A stretch of 64,000 nucleotides of DNA from Sphaerolaimus hirsutus (GCA_964036195.1 OZ038453.1:6463469-6527468); one strand, 5' to 3'. Positions 47,227 through 55,576 are shown, counted from the first letter of the stretch. Notes: a model not told the origin generated them from the sequence alone. Numbers and translations are program-made.

Positions 47227-48238
47227 TGAATATCATTTAGATTTAGTTTTGGAACCAAGTGAAGGATCATTGGCTTCGAATATGGTATATGATTTCCCGA
47301 GTAATATCCGATTCAACTTGTCACAAAATTGGGAGATGGCTATATCTTCCATTGCATTTTCACATATAGATAGAACGGAACGTGTCATAGAGAGTAATAG
47401 ACCGGAAGACTATTATTTGTTATATGATTGCAACGGCAAATTTTATTTTAGTGCTATAAATTTTTCAAATCTCATGACAAACCGGAAAATTTTGAAACTC
47501 CCCACTAGCAATGATATAATAAAATGTATAAAAAATGCATTTGACAATGCAATAGAGTGTAAAGATTTAGGTGAATTAAAAGATGTTGCTGGGTTATCAC
47601 ATTGGACTGAATTGTTCGATATTATAGATAGGTACCAAAAAGCGACAGATTTGAAGGGACCAAAACGGAGACGTCGGCATGTTCCGTTTGAAACTTTATA
47701 TGATACAGATTACGGTTTTATTGATGTGGGTAATGCGTTAAACTTGTATACATCAAAATCGTTAAGACCAACATCATCAAGAGAAATGCAAGTAAAACCT
47801 GTTCTTGATTTTGAGAGTTTTTTAGGAGGTAAATGTTTAAAATGTAAAACAAATGTTGAAATGATATTATTGTCAAATAAAATGAAAGATCTCCTTTCAG
47901 TTGGAAGAAATTTATTGGTAAATGAACAATTTATATATCCACATTTAGGTTTTTTCCGTGGATGCCAACAAGTATATATAGCTGAAGTTTCTTCACTTCA
48001 AAAAACTTTATTCGGTTGTAATAAAGTGTCATTAGGAAACATTTTTCTAGACAATTCGCAAGTGATTCAGAGTGTTGATTATAAACCCATTATTCAAAAG
48101 TTCTACCCATTCGATTCAGTCTATACTAATAGATTACAATTTGATTTGTTACATGAAAGTGGCGCAGCTGTAAAAGTGGCACCAAATACCAGAATATTTT
48201 TATCTCTAACATTAAGAAAAAGACCAATGTTGCAATAA
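47210..48238 (+). CDS. Penton-like minor capsid protein, 342 aa
   Basis: Probable single jelly-roll vertex protein. The start of the fold (SNIRFNLSQNWEMAISSIAF) and its end (NRLQFDLLHESGAAVKV followed by RIFLSLTLRKR) match the pattern of Polinton penton proteins: an N-x-W-E-M/V strand early and an R-x-x-F-x-L...L-T-L-R strand last. I choose the ATG at 47,210 rather than 47,162 because the extra residues are low-complexity. It lies directly upstream of the core and major capsid genes, as expected for the structural block. Confidence 0.75.
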   Translation: MEAKSSEYHLDLVLEPSEGSLASNMVYDFPSNIRFNLSQNWEMAISSIAFSHIDRTERVIESNRPEDYYLLYDCNGKFYFSAINFSNLMTNRKILKLPTSNDIIKCIKNAFDNAIECKDLGELKDVAGLSHWTELFDIIDRYQKATDLKGPKRRRRHVPFETLYDTDYGFIDVGNALNLYTSKSLRPTSSREMQVKPVLDFESFLGGKCLKCKTNVEMILLSNKMKDLLSVGRNLLVNEQFIYPHLGFFRGCQQVYIAEVSSLQKTLFGCNKVSLGNIFLDNSQVIQSVDYKPIIQKFYPFDSVYTNRLQFDLLHESGAAVKVAPNTRIFLSLTLRKRPMLQ

Positions 48239-48691
48239 ATGGATAACCCAATAGCTGAAAAAGAGGCTGCCAAGATACATAAATTCAATTACGGAGTTTT
48301 GAAGATGCCAGACCCTTCATTTTATCAAAAAAATATCGAAAAACAATCAGATTTTGTCGGTATGGTTGGATTGGGTGCACCTGAAATTCACATAACTAGG
48401 CCATTATCAGAGCCAGTTGTTACAAATGAAAATCAGACACCCATTAAAAGTGACAATAATGTAAAAAAGAAGAAAAAGCGCAAGGGAAAGGCGGCCATCG
48501 GTAAAGGACACAAAAAAGGTAAAGGTAGCAGGAAAGGAAAAGGTCGCAGAAAAGGAAAAGGTCGCAGGCGTAAGAGTAAAATAAATATATGGAAAAAAAC
48601 AAAAGGTATGGGTAAAAAAAGAGGTAAAGGACGCAGAAAACGTAAAAGCAAGAGTAAATTCCCAGTAACTATACCCGTATTCCCGAGATGA
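48239..48691 (+). CDS. Very basic core protein with adenain-type site, 150 aa
   Basis: The C-terminal half is almost purely Lys/Arg/Gly (repeats such as KGKGRRKGKG), typical of a DNA-condensing core protein. The N-terminal half is not basic. At about residue 41, FVGMVGLGAP contains MVGL|G, a fit to the adenain consensus (M/I/L)-X-G-X|G, so the protein is probably trimmed during maturation, like adenovirus pVII. The start codon directly follows the penton stop (TAAATG). No sequence homology is claimed. Confidence 0.7.
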   Translation: MDNPIAEKEAAKIHKFNYGVLKMPDPSFYQKNIEKQSDFVGMVGLGAPEIHITRPLSEPVVTNENQTPIKSDNNVKKKKKRKGKAAIGKGHKKGKGSRKGKGRRKGKGRRRKSKINIWKKTKGMGKKRGKGRRKRKSKSKFPVTIPVFPR

Positions 48692-48698
48692 TTACCTA

Positions 48699-48712
48699 CC
48701 TATATAAACACA
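48699..48712 (+). promoter_or_regulatory. TATA box of the major capsid gene
   Basis: CTATATAAACAC lies about 50 bases before the capsid ATG in the only sizeable gap of the structural block, pointing to a separate late promoter. No TGGC-N5-GCCA palindrome is evident here. Confidence 0.5.
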
Positions 48713-48755
48713 ACCTTTTTGTCAAATTCAAGTCAGTTTTACTACATTTTACGTC

Positions 48756-50186
48756 ATGGCCGCATCCACAGCTAATATAGATGGTTCCACGGTTTTTCAA
48801 CCCCAAACAATTTTGAAAACTAAAGTAGACCCAAGCTCATCATTTGTAACACCAAATGAGGTGGCGTATTACAGCGCACCCCAAATAGACTCTACATTTG
48901 TTCAATCACAACTTTTGGAGATACCTTTATCTATACAACACAATGATTACAACACGTCATGGACGTGGACGCTAGATTCGAGCCAATATTATATAGATTT
49001 GTCAAATGTTTATGTTCGTATGCAATTTACCGTTGTTAACCAAGATGGTACTGATATTCCAGATAGGGTTGTAACTGCGGGTGAACCAGATCGATTGATA
49101 GGAAAAAGTGTGGCACTAATCCCAGGATTCGGTGCTACTTGTTGGCGCACCGTAAAACTCTTTAGTAACAACTCTTTACTCATTGATTTAACAGATAATT
49201 TCGCATATTTAGTACATTTAAAACATAAAGTACTAACAGATCAAGACAAAAATTACAAGGAATTGGAGACGGAAGGATTTTTTAATGACGATTACGAGGC
49301 AATAAGGCGGCCTGAGAGTGAGGGTTTCCAACAACGAGCAGCTCAAATTACTGGTAGCCAAAAATGTATAACTTATTCAAAATTAGCACTAGATCTTTTT
49401 TCGACACGTCGTTATTGGCCTGCGGGATACCCAATGACACTTGAACTCGTAAGACATTCTGATGGTTTTTGTTTAGAGTGTTTTGATGAAACTCTCGCAC
49501 CAACTGTACAAAATTATAAAATAAAAATCCAAAAAATTCAATTATATGCATTGCATCTGCAACCGAGTGCAGAATGCGCAATTGCTATTGAGAAGGCGGC
49601 GTTAACCAGACCATTAAAATTACATTTTCTTAATACCCGAGTCGTTAGGGTCAATGTACCTGGAAATTTAAAACAAACCTCACAGCAAGCGATATACGTG
49701 GGTAAATTACCTAGTTTTTGTATTGTTCAGATGTTGACTGGTGATAGTTATTTGTCAAATGATGTGAGTAAACCTAAATTCAGTTTTCCACCTCATAGAA
49801 TAGAAAGAGCAACCATGTTGTTTGGTGCAGCTCGTCACCCTCTGGTACCTTATTACTTTGATTCTAAACAGGTTGCGACAAGTGACCTAGGTTACGCTAT
49901 GGCATTTAGAGAATTATGTCGAACATTGAAGAAGAATTTCAATACACAAAATAGTGTCACGTTTGATGAATACAAGAGTAACATGTTTGCATTAAGTTTT
50001 GACCCGGTTGTATGTAAAGTCGATGATACAATGACTGATTTGTATTCAGTAGGCTCGCTTGGTCTAGATTTTGTATTTCATGAACCCACACCCGCCGATG
50101 GATTGGTTATATTGGTTTATTGTTTCTCAATTGCGTCATTACACTTGCACGCTGACCGCACTATTCTATCCAACGCTAATTATTAA
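48756..50186 (+). CDS. Major capsid protein (double jelly-roll hexon), 476 aa
   Basis: Polinton-type hexon. Features include the early strand YIDLSNVYVRMQFTVVNQDG, a central VKLFSNNSLL followed by FAYLVHLKHKVLT and a GFFNDD loop. The second jelly roll contains LTRPLKLHF...RVVRVNVPG, RATMLFGAARHPLVPYYFDS, and a final DFVFHEPTPADGLVILVYC strand. Length fits the family (about 450-600). The frame is complete and lies between the core protein and protease genes, the canonical order. Its presence means the element encodes virion shells, not only transposition functions. Confidence 0.9.
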   Translation: MAASTANIDGSTVFQPQTILKTKVDPSSSFVTPNEVAYYSAPQIDSTFVQSQLLEIPLSIQHNDYNTSWTWTLDSSQYYIDLSNVYVRMQFTVVNQDGTDIPDRVVTAGEPDRLIGKSVALIPGFGATCWRTVKLFSNNSLLIDLTDNFAYLVHLKHKVLTDQDKNYKELETEGFFNDDYEAIRRPESEGFQQRAAQITGSQKCITYSKLALDLFSTRRYWPAGYPMTLELVRHSDGFCLECFDETLAPTVQNYKIKIQKIQLYALHLQPSAECAIAIEKAALTRPLKLHFLNTRVVRVNVPGNLKQTSQQAIYVGKLPSFCIVQMLTGDSYLSNDVSKPKFSFPPHRIERATMLFGAARHPLVPYYFDSKQVATSDLGYAMAFRELCRTLKKNFNTQNSVTFDEYKSNMFALSFDPVVCKVDDTMTDLYSVGSLGLDFVFHEPTPADGLVILVYCFSIASLHLHADRTILSNANY

Positions 50187-50230
50187 GAAGACGGTGACTT
50201 GGTTTATGAAGAGCGGGGGATTTTGATGTC

Positions 50231-50746
50231 ATGGAGGTGTTGGACATCAAAATGATTATTCAAGCGGATAGTGTGTTGAAGGATAGCGCCAGCTGCATCA
50301 ATTTGGAGGAGGACAATCAACTAAATACTATTTCCATTGGTAAGGGAGCTGTCTGCTTCTTAAATTATCCAGAAGTGACGTGGGGTCATTTTATTACATT
50401 GTTCAGAATTGCACATGATCATTTATTCATTTTTGATTCACTCGGTAGGCGAAACTTAACACAACGAGTGATACATGATATTAAATTGCAGTTTTCTAAT
50501 GACTGCATTTTTTCTATAAATGAAAATGTGATACAAAGCAAAGCTGCAGACACATGTGGCTTATTCGCGCTTGTCTTTTTGAAAGTTATGTTATTATGCA
50601 AACCAATAAATTCTAAAAATGTTGTTTTGCAGGTGATTTCACTCTTAAGTAAACATAAGATTAAACAATTATTCATGTTACTTTTTACGACAATTCCAAT
50701 TGGGAAATTGTCATCAAGTGCTAGAAATGTGATAAAAAATGAATGA
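50231..50746 (+). CDS. Adenain-like maturation cysteine protease, 171 aa
   Basis: Processes virion precursors. The catalytic set is visible: His in WGHF (about residue 53), Asp in FIFDSLG (about 69), Gln in VIQSK and Cys in DTCGLFAL (about 109), in the order of the C5/Ulp1 family. It is slightly shorter than adenoviral adenain (about 204). Matching cleavage motifs occur in two neighbouring proteins. It ends 1 bp from the stop of the convergent gene on the other strand. Frame intact. Confidence 0.88.
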   Translation: MEVLDIKMIIQADSVLKDSASCINLEEDNQLNTISIGKGAVCFLNYPEVTWGHFITLFRIAHDHLFIFDSLGRRNLTQRVIHDIKLQFSNDCIFSINENVIQSKAADTCGLFALVFLKVMLLCKPINSKNVVLQVISLLSKHKIKQLFMLLFTTIPIGKLSSSARNVIKNE

Positions 50747-50747
50747 A

Positions 50748-51696
50748 TCACAACCACTCCTTTGAAATTGAGTCACAATTTTCTTCTTCCGGGAGGTTTT
50801 CCATGGTGGTGAAGGGTCTATCGTACGACAGGTACATGTCTTCTTCTGATTGAAGTTTCATCCTATTGATATCCGGCTCGACCTCGCAGTTTTCAGCAAT
50901 AGGTTCCAACTTTGGGCAAAATGACTTGTACGCTTCCCATTTCTTCAACGGTGCCGCGCAGAATGAAGGTTGAGTAGGTTGATACCAGTCGCTACCCCAC
51001 CTTTCGTATGGGGTTTTCTTATCTGAAAAAAAAAATAAGTACACTTGCATTGGTATGTGGTGTTGTGGTGTAAAAAACAACCCACTGAATGGTATTGGGT
51101 TTCGACCACCAGCAAAATCCATCCTCGTTAAATAATTATGGAAAGCATCTTCACTATCCATGGAAGCGAGTGCAGATGCGGGCGCATTTGGAGGTAATTC
51201 AATGATTTCCGGAATCATGAATTTTTCAAGCACAACATTTGCAATATGCATACCCTTTGGAACATAGAAGGGGTTCACAGACAAGTTGAACAGGAGAATA
51301 CCAGTATTACCACTGTAGCTTATCAAGTCTGCGTGTGCAGGTGCGTGTGTGTGTGTGTGTGTGTGTTGCGTAGTAGTAGTAGAAGGAGAAAACCCACGTA
51401 CACACAAATAGCTTACCATTTATGGGTATAACACCATAAAACAGCGCCAAACACAACTGATTAGAAACCCTCATATACACCCCATTCGGTGTCGTGAATC
51501 TCAAGTCGAGCATCACGTAGCACCGACCACCAGGTGGTATATAATATTCATAAGCTGAATAGACCCTAAAGCCAACATCTCTGAAATTCCATGTTGGAGC
51601 AAATGCGTTTTGAGTAATCTTTTGAAAAGCAATTTGCTTGGGTCTTTCACCACCATAGAAATAGAGGGAAGTGTATCCTGGTTCAGTAGTTGACAT
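50748..51696 (-). CDS. Spliced, catalytically degenerate dUTPase-fold protein, 286 aa
   Basis: Exon 1 spans 51,696-51,417 and exon 2 spans 51,328-50,748. The 88-base intron (51,329-51,416) has donor GTAAGC, acceptor CACGCAG and a (CA)n tract. Joined in phase 1, the product follows a dUTPase motif by motif: VGFRVYSAY for motif 1, VYMRVSNQLCLA for motif 2, a YSGNTGILLFNLS strand after the splice, and GMHIANVVLEKF for motif 4. The catalytic Asp of motif 3, the Ser-Arg of motif 2 and the Gly-rich motif 5 are absent, so it should be inactive. A C-terminal extension of about 140 residues is unique. It diverges from the 52,009 gene. A polypyrimidine-AG near 51,025 may mark a further intron. Confidence 0.75.
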
Positions 51697-51765
51697 TTTT
51701 GCAGCAGCGAGCAGAATGTTGTTTGATGGAAGTGTGCAATGAAGAATCCAATTTCATGACCCCCT

Positions 51766-51888
51766 CTTAAATACCAGGGGAAATGACATTACAACTTGGC
51801 AACATGCCATGTCATATTACAACTTGGTAAGATGCCAAACCACAACAGCATGTGTCTTGGCATTTTGCCCACTCAGGAGCATATAAAA
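51766..51888. promoter_or_regulatory. Divergent promoter with three NFI-type palindromes
   Basis: TTGGCAACATGCCAT (51,796-51,810), TTGGTAAGATGCCAA (51,824-51,838) and TTGGCATTTTGCCCA (51,857-51,871) lie between a leftward TATTTAAG box (about 51,767) and a rightward TATAAAA (51,882-51,888). The last palindrome ends 11 bases before the rightward TATA. This mirrors the polymerase promoter. Confidence 0.6.
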
Positions 51889-51963
51889 GAGACACCTTTT
51901 CATTCACTGCAGTTCAACAACAAATCAACCACTGCATTCAAACACACGCACACACACGACGCG

Positions 51964-52003
<40 letters not shown>

Positions 52004-52008
52004 CAACC

Positions 52009-52524
52009 ATGGCAACAAACACGGCGGCAAAAGTGGCTTCTACGGTACGAAAGATTGGTGGTGGTGCTGAGCAAGGACATGCTGCTGCGAAGGACGTGAG
52101 GAGTGTGGATGACTATGAACAACCTGGGGATGATCAACAAGCTAACGACCTCCACAAGATTAATGAAGGTGCATTTGCTGGTGTATATGGAAGAAGTGGT
52201 AAGGAGGTCGTATATCAAAAGAAAAAAATGAATTATCCATTATGCTCAATGTACAGCTACCGTTTCCTTTTATTCGCATTGTGTAGAACTTGTGAAACCA
52301 GGACCAAGTTTTTGCAGTCAAAATTGTATTCTGATGATAGTGTGCTAGTTCAAATTAGATTATGTACGCAATGCCGTATACGTCATGAGAGTATGATTGA
52401 CACCATCAGATACCGACCAACTGATGAGACGCCACCAACAACAACACCAGCAGGAGCAGCCACCCCAACCCCCAAGGCACCTGAATATCCCCCCACGAAC
52501 AAATACAGACGAACACTCTTCTAA
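52009..52524 (+). CDS. Zinc-ribbon-like accessory protein, 171 aa
   Basis: No family recognised. The ATG sits in a strong ACCATGG context after a TATA box and a (CA)n-rich 5' leader (51,946-52,004). The in-frame sequence upstream of it would encode only that microsatellite, so the 52,009 start is preferred. The N-terminal 75 residues are polar and Ala/Gly-rich. CRTC...CTQC (about residues 92-119) looks zinc-binding. The C-terminus is a Pro/Thr-rich tail. Its last 101 bases overlap the start of the next gene in another frame. Confidence 0.6.
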   Translation: MATNTAAKVASTVRKIGGGAEQGHAAAKDVRSVDDYEQPGDDQQANDLHKINEGAFAGVYGRSGKEVVYQKKKMNYPLCSMYSYRFLLFALCRTCETRTKFLQSKLYSDDSVLVQIRLCTQCRIRHESMIDTIRYRPTDETPPTTTPAGAATPTPKAPEYPPTNKYRRTLF

Positions 52525-53591
52525 AGGGCCTCCATCAGTTGGTACATTGCTGGAAAAGGTTAAAAAGATGAAAAGGGCTGATGACTCTACGTATAGTACT
52601 ATGGAAACCACCACCACCAACACCACCGCAACACCAAAAACCACCTCGGATGCAGACACGGAAACGACTAAATGGGATGCCTTGAGTGATCATAAGAATG
52701 ATGAGATGCGTAATATAAAAAGTAAGCTGGTACCGTTTGGTCTTATTTATAAAATTAATGATATGATGGATGATTTTGCTATATCTAGATGTGATGAATA
52801 TCCTGCTGGGGGGCATTATGGTAATATAGTTGTGAATATAAACAATAACAAGTGATTTTCCCCCTCTTGCAGGAATTTTCCCAAAATTCTGGTTCAATAG
52901 GAGAGGTTCAATATTTCTTTTAACAAATCCCAGAGATTTGTACCTTCGCGCTGACACTACGAGTAGTCAATTAGACTGCTTAAAAATGATCGTGTACACT
53001 GTGACTAATGAAATTTTAGACATACGTAATTTGAGTCTAAAATCATTGATGGAATTAAATGTAGCAACACATATTGAGTGTTTTCAAGCAGTTCGTGGTA
53101 ATAAGCGCTGTCCCTACTCTGGCCGAGCTGGTTTCCTGCTAGCTCAACGATTCCTACATTTACAATACGCATTATCACCATTCCAAAATTCTTACCTCAT
53201 GGGTGCCACGTCCCCTGAGAATCTACAATCTATTATTAACAAATGGCCAAAATCAGAAATAAATTTACACATAGCTAGAAATTACGTGGCGGACAAGTTT
53301 TTGGCCCTCAGCTTAAACGACTTTGGTGATGGTATATTTCACGATTGGCCTCAAGCGGAAGTAGACTCGAATGATGGTAGAAGAGCTATAGTGAAGGCTT
53401 GGATGTTGGCTGGACACGCGTGTCACCCACTTTTTGACACTTCCCTACCCTTCTGCTACGCTATGACTGGAGAAGAAAAAGATGCCATGGCATGCAATGG
53501 GACATGTCCATGGCACAGAGCGAGTGTGTTTTTTCTTTTTTTCTTTCTTTTTTCTTTCTTTTTTTCTTTTTTTCTTTTTTTAGGTGTTTAG
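52424..53591 (+). CDS. Spliced unknown gene, about 371 aa, with uncertain 3' end
   Basis: Exon 1 (52,424-52,820, first ATG in frame) encodes a Gln/Pro/Thr-rich leader and a helical part. The 52-base intron (52,821-52,872) runs from GTAATA to CCCTCTTGCAG and joins frames exactly. Exon 2 (from 52,873) encodes about 200 well-ordered residues with RDLYLRAD, HIECFQAV and HACHPLFD. The family was not recognised. The last 25 codons are translated from a poly-T/C tract; the TTTTTTTAG at 53,575-53,583 could be another acceptor, so the true end is unclear. It may begin through a +1 link from the overlapping upstream gene. Last gene of the element as seen. Confidence 0.55.
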
Positions 53592-53800
53592 GGTTTTTTT
53601 TTTGGTAAAAAATAGGCCGCCGCCGCCGCCCCTATTTTTTACTAGGACCTATTTTTTTACCTTTTTTACCTTTTTTACCTTTTTTACCAGTAAAAAAGGT
53701 AAAAAAAGAACCTAAAAAACCCCTAAACGCCTAAAAAACCCTAAAAAACCCTAAAAAAACCTAAAAAAAAAAACCTAAAAAACAAAAAACACCACCGCCA
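53513..53800. repeat. Polypyrimidine tract and nested hairpins
   Basis: A T/C tract is followed by GGTAAAAAATAGG...CCTATTTTTTACT with a (CCG)n loop, tandem TTTTTTACC, and CCTAAAAAAC repeats complementary to the earlier TTAGGGTTTTTT. It could be a boundary or 3' region of the element. Bases 53,801-54,320 show nothing firm. Confidence 0.6.
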
Positions 53801-54321
53801 ACGCAGTGAAACGCTATAGGAATGCTGTGACCTTCCCCCCGAAGTGATACGTGATTTACCACTTGTACCACCGTTGTTGTTTTATGAAAATACTACAAAA
53901 AATGTGTGAGAGTTTTGAGCACCCACCCCCCAGTTTTGTACCCCACCACGTTTACCACCGGAGTTTTAGTTAAACTCCCCAATTTTATAAAAAACCTTTG
54001 AAGTTGAAAAAAAAAATACCGGAGTTTTTTATGTACTGTAGGTATGGTGATGGTATCGCTACCAATGGTGATTCAATAAATTGTCCAATATTTTTACAAC
54101 ATATTCATTTTATCATCAATAAACTCAACAACAAAAATCATCAATTGAATGCATCAGAAATGATCAAGTGAATGCCTAAGTAAAATCTCAAGTGAAACAC
54201 CATCATAAATGCCACAAAACATCAACGCAAAAATAAAAAATATGACACTTAAAGCAATGGAAACTAGAATGCAATTGAAGAAAACTAGAATCATATCGGA
54301 ACCGAGATTGCATGTAATTGG

Positions 54322-54482
54322 ACCCACACGCGGGCTCACGCGCACGCACGCGCGCGCAGGCACGCGCTACTCGGACTGAGTGCACACGTGGTGCTAGATG
54401 ACAATGAGCAACCAAATCTTTGCTGCGCATCTTCGCGCGTGCGTGCGCGCGCGTGCGTGCGCGTGAGCCCGCGTGTGGGCCC
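54322..54482. repeat. Inverted repeat of alternating CG/CA purine-pyrimidine DNA
   Basis: CCACACGCGGGCTCACGCGC and its complement GCGCGTGAGCCCGCGTGTGG flank about 65 bp. Both arms contain GCGCACGCACGCGCGCG-like runs with Z-DNA-forming potential. A smaller hairpin (TTTTTGTGAGC/GCTCACAAAAA) lies at 54,591-54,658. Confidence 0.65.
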
Positions 54483-54907
54483 ACGAATTGGGCGTGTATG
54501 CGGTAATTTTTCGAGTGAGTGGGGGGGACACGCCGCGGTACATTTTTAGATCCAGCCATGTAACATGATAGAAAAAATGCCCGCAAACACACTTTTTGTG
54601 AGCTGTTTTTTTTGGGGGGTTTTTTCGCAGCAGAAAAATGCTCACAAAAAGCATACCGACTAAATGATCACCACACCGCAACCGCCAACAAAAACGAGAC
54701 TAAATGTATATGCAGTTATTATAAGTGGTGATATTTTTCAGCAGTGCAGTCATGTAAAATGCCAAGGTATTTTGTAAAATGTCGTCATGTAAAATGCCGA
54801 AATATTTACTTATGGTGGTGGTGTCACATGTAAAATACCATGGAAACTATTATGCATATACATTTATGCAAACTACACAAAAAAAACTAGGCACAAACTA
54901 TTCACCG

Positions 54908-55190
54908 CAAAGGGGCGGGGCGGCAAAAAACCACACAAACTACGAAGGGGCGGGGCGGCCAGAAAAACTGCACACAAACTACACCACGAAGGGGTGGGGC
55001 GGCTAGAAAAACGCACACAAACAACCGGCGGCCACCCACCCAACTGGCGGGGGGGCAAAAAAAAACAAACAACCGCACGCGCACAAACAACGAAACTCTG
55101 ACTGCCGCCCGCCGCCCGCCGCTGCCGCCGCTGCACACACGCTCCCGCGCCGCCGCTGCACACACGCTCCCGCGCCGCTGCCGCTCACAC
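54908..55190. promoter_or_regulatory. GC-box array and CpG-rich island
   Basis: Three to four repeats of GAAGGGGCGGGGCGGC, the core of Sp1/KLF-type GC boxes, are followed by CCGCCGCTGCACACACGCTC repeats. No start codon clearly belongs to it. It could be a host promoter or simply a minisatellite. Confidence 0.4.
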
Positions 55191-55326
55191 TGCGATTACG
55201 GTATTTTGTAATGGCGGCAGTGACACACTAAAAAGCGACAAATTTTGAACCTCGCTCCTCCCGCCCGGGCATCAACGAGACCGGCCCCACGAAGCGCGGC
55301 ACCTGGTGCCCCACACTGGACGAACG

Positions 55327-55438
55327 CGCGATGGGAGCGCCCACCCTGCTGCCGCCCACCCTACTGCCGCCAGCCCTGCTGCCGCCCGCCCTGCTGCCGC
55401 CCACCCTGCTGCCGCCCACCCTGCTGCCGCCACCGATA
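55327..55438. repeat. 15-bp minisatellite CTGCTGCCGCCCACC
   Basis: About seven near-perfect tandem copies. Open frames across it (GGSRV repeats on the minus strand) are by-products. Confidence 0.75.
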
Positions 55439-55576
55439 GAGGAATTCTGGTCGACATCGACCAAATAGGCCTCCCTATTCGAGACGTGCGCGAACTCGTC
55501 TGAGTCATTGTTATTTATTTAATTTAAAAAGCACCAGTTGACACTTTTTACTTTGGTGTCAGTCAATTGGTCACTT

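Noticed and set aside
50748-51419. Treating the two parts of the degenerate dUTPase as separate genes
   Set aside because: An 88-base GT-AG intron joins them in frame, and the join falls inside a continuous dUTPase-like motif series.
51796-52008. In-frame upstream extension of the 52,009 gene with a His-Thr run
   Set aside because: It translates the palindrome/TATA promoter and a (CA)n leader. The ATG in ACCATGG context is the better start.
53700-53790. CCCTAAAAAA repeats as telomeric DNA
   Set aside because: Unit length is irregular and the repeats pair with an upstream complementary tract, so they look like a hairpin and not a telomere array.
55228-55464. 78-codon GGSRV-repeat frame
   Set aside because: It is a by-product of a 15-bp minisatellite that is open in several frames.
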